The translations under genes and the position numbers were made by a program. Below are positions 63,648-64,000 of a DNA stretch of 64,000 bases, piece after piece. Below the pieces are notes generated by a model. That model saw only the letters and a program-made list of their open reading frames with translations, was not told where the DNA came from and ran no database searches. Each line of letters opens with the position of its first letter. The first letter of the stretch is position 1. Source of the DNA: a virus; the IMG/VR virus record IMGVR_UViG_3300021364_000016, positions 1-64,000 of that record; one strand, 5' to 3'.

Positions 63648-64000
63648 CGATATATCTCCTGCATTCACTTAATTTCATACTAATAAATTTATCGTCATTG
63701 ATCTGTCTATTTAGAGGAGAAGGATGTGGTAGAACAAAATGTTCTTTATATCCTAATCTTTTTAAATAATCAGATACCATTTTACCTAATGTTATAATTA
63801 TATCACAATCTTCAACAGATGTACATACAAAATCTTTATCAATTGTATCAAATTTACGATCCCAATTGATATCATTTGATAGATTTATAAATGTAAAAAA
63901 TTGTAGATCTAGTTCTGCTGTCCATTTTCTTAAACGAGCGAGAGCCGAGCCGCTGTAAACGGCTCGGCTTTTAGAAGGGTTCATCCCTACTATTAGTACT
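63583..64000 (-). CDS. Uracil-DNA-glycosylase-like protein, cut by right edge
   Basis: Partial; the reading frame continues beyond 64000. Visible start VLIVGMNPSKS, middle LRKWTAELDLQFFTFINL, then IIITLGKMVSDYL and HFVLPHPSPLNRQ. GMNPS and LPHPSPLN are uracil-DNA-glycosylase superfamily motifs. Ends inside the glycosyltransferase gene by 65 bases. May remove uracil or a modified base. Confidence 0.65.
   Translation of the reverse strand, partial: VLIVGMNPSKSRAVYSGSALARLRKWTAELDLQFFTFINLSNDINWDRKFDTIDKDFVCTSVEDCDIIITLGKMVSDYLKRLGYKEHFVLPHPSPLNRQINDDKFISMKLSECRRYIDENSNSNSWKNGQADYIQKSA

Overview
The window is part of the genome of a T4-like tailed phage (contractile-tail myovirus of the marine T4 superfamily). 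Evidence is a set of T4 homologues recognisable from sequence (gp5, gp27, gp53, gp48, gp4, gp54, gp26, gp51, gp29, gp33, gp32, gp41, UvsX), T4-type late promoters (TATAAATA), very tight gene packing with ATGA/TAATG overlaps, and AT-rich base composition. A two-piece (permuted) tmRNA with an alphaproteobacterial-type tag, PhoH, PstS, class II ribonucleotide reductase and ThyX suggest a low-GC marine alphaproteobacterial host, possibly SAR11-like. The host is inference.

Layout. 1-7.5 kb (minus): three tandem six-bladed propeller-like fibre proteins, then gp5, gp27, gp53, gp48. 7.5-11.9 kb (plus): gp4, an unknown conserved protein, gp54, gp26, a small gp51-like frame that looks to be reached by -1 frameshifting, and the gp29 tape measure. 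11.9-12.3 kb: tRNA cluster (Gly, Leu, Arg) around an unassigned GC-rich structured stretch. 12.3-16.6 kb (minus): endolysin and small early operons. 16.6-19.2 kb (plus): gp33 and gp32. 19.2-26.2 kb (minus): surface-glycan cassette with glycosyltransferases, a methyltransferase, two sulfotransferases and a heptose-type nucleotidyltransferase. 26.3-34.5 kb (minus): nucleotide and DNA metabolism (5'-nucleotidase, RecB-like nuclease, PhoH, NrdJ). 34.5-38.5 kb: nuclease, nested spanins, conserved small proteins. 38.5-44.9 kb: a run of proteins whose N-termini resemble the T4 capsid targeting sequence and which include nuclease-like, ligase-like and nucleotidyltransferase-like enzymes. 45.0-47.1 kb: an unusual tRNA, an aminoacyl-tRNA-synthetase-like core and PstS. 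47.1-57.4 kb: small operons, the tmRNA, a plus-strand envelope/structural operon, a lipoprotein cluster and a glutamine-type riboswitch. 57.4-64 kb: BMP-type periplasmic binding protein, ThyX, gp41 helicase, APS-kinase-like protein, UvsX, a DNA glycosyltransferase-like protein with a clamp-binding tail, and a uracil-DNA-glycosylase-like protein cut by the right edge.

Regulation is unusually legible. Eleven nearly identical sigma70-type promoters (all with 17-base spacers) head early operons, and several are fused to intrinsic terminators that end the preceding operon. A separate set of perfect TATAAATA late promoters precedes virion genes, the tmRNA, the synthetase/tRNA pair, pstS and the riboswitch. 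Some late promoters overlap the upstream stop codon.

The best candidates for undescribed biology are the co-transcribed synthetase core plus odd tRNA, the capsid-targeted enzyme cluster, the gp26/gp51 frameshift, the late-promoter-driven two-piece tmRNA, and the glycan-sulfation cassette. Functional names rest on motifs read by eye; no database search was run.
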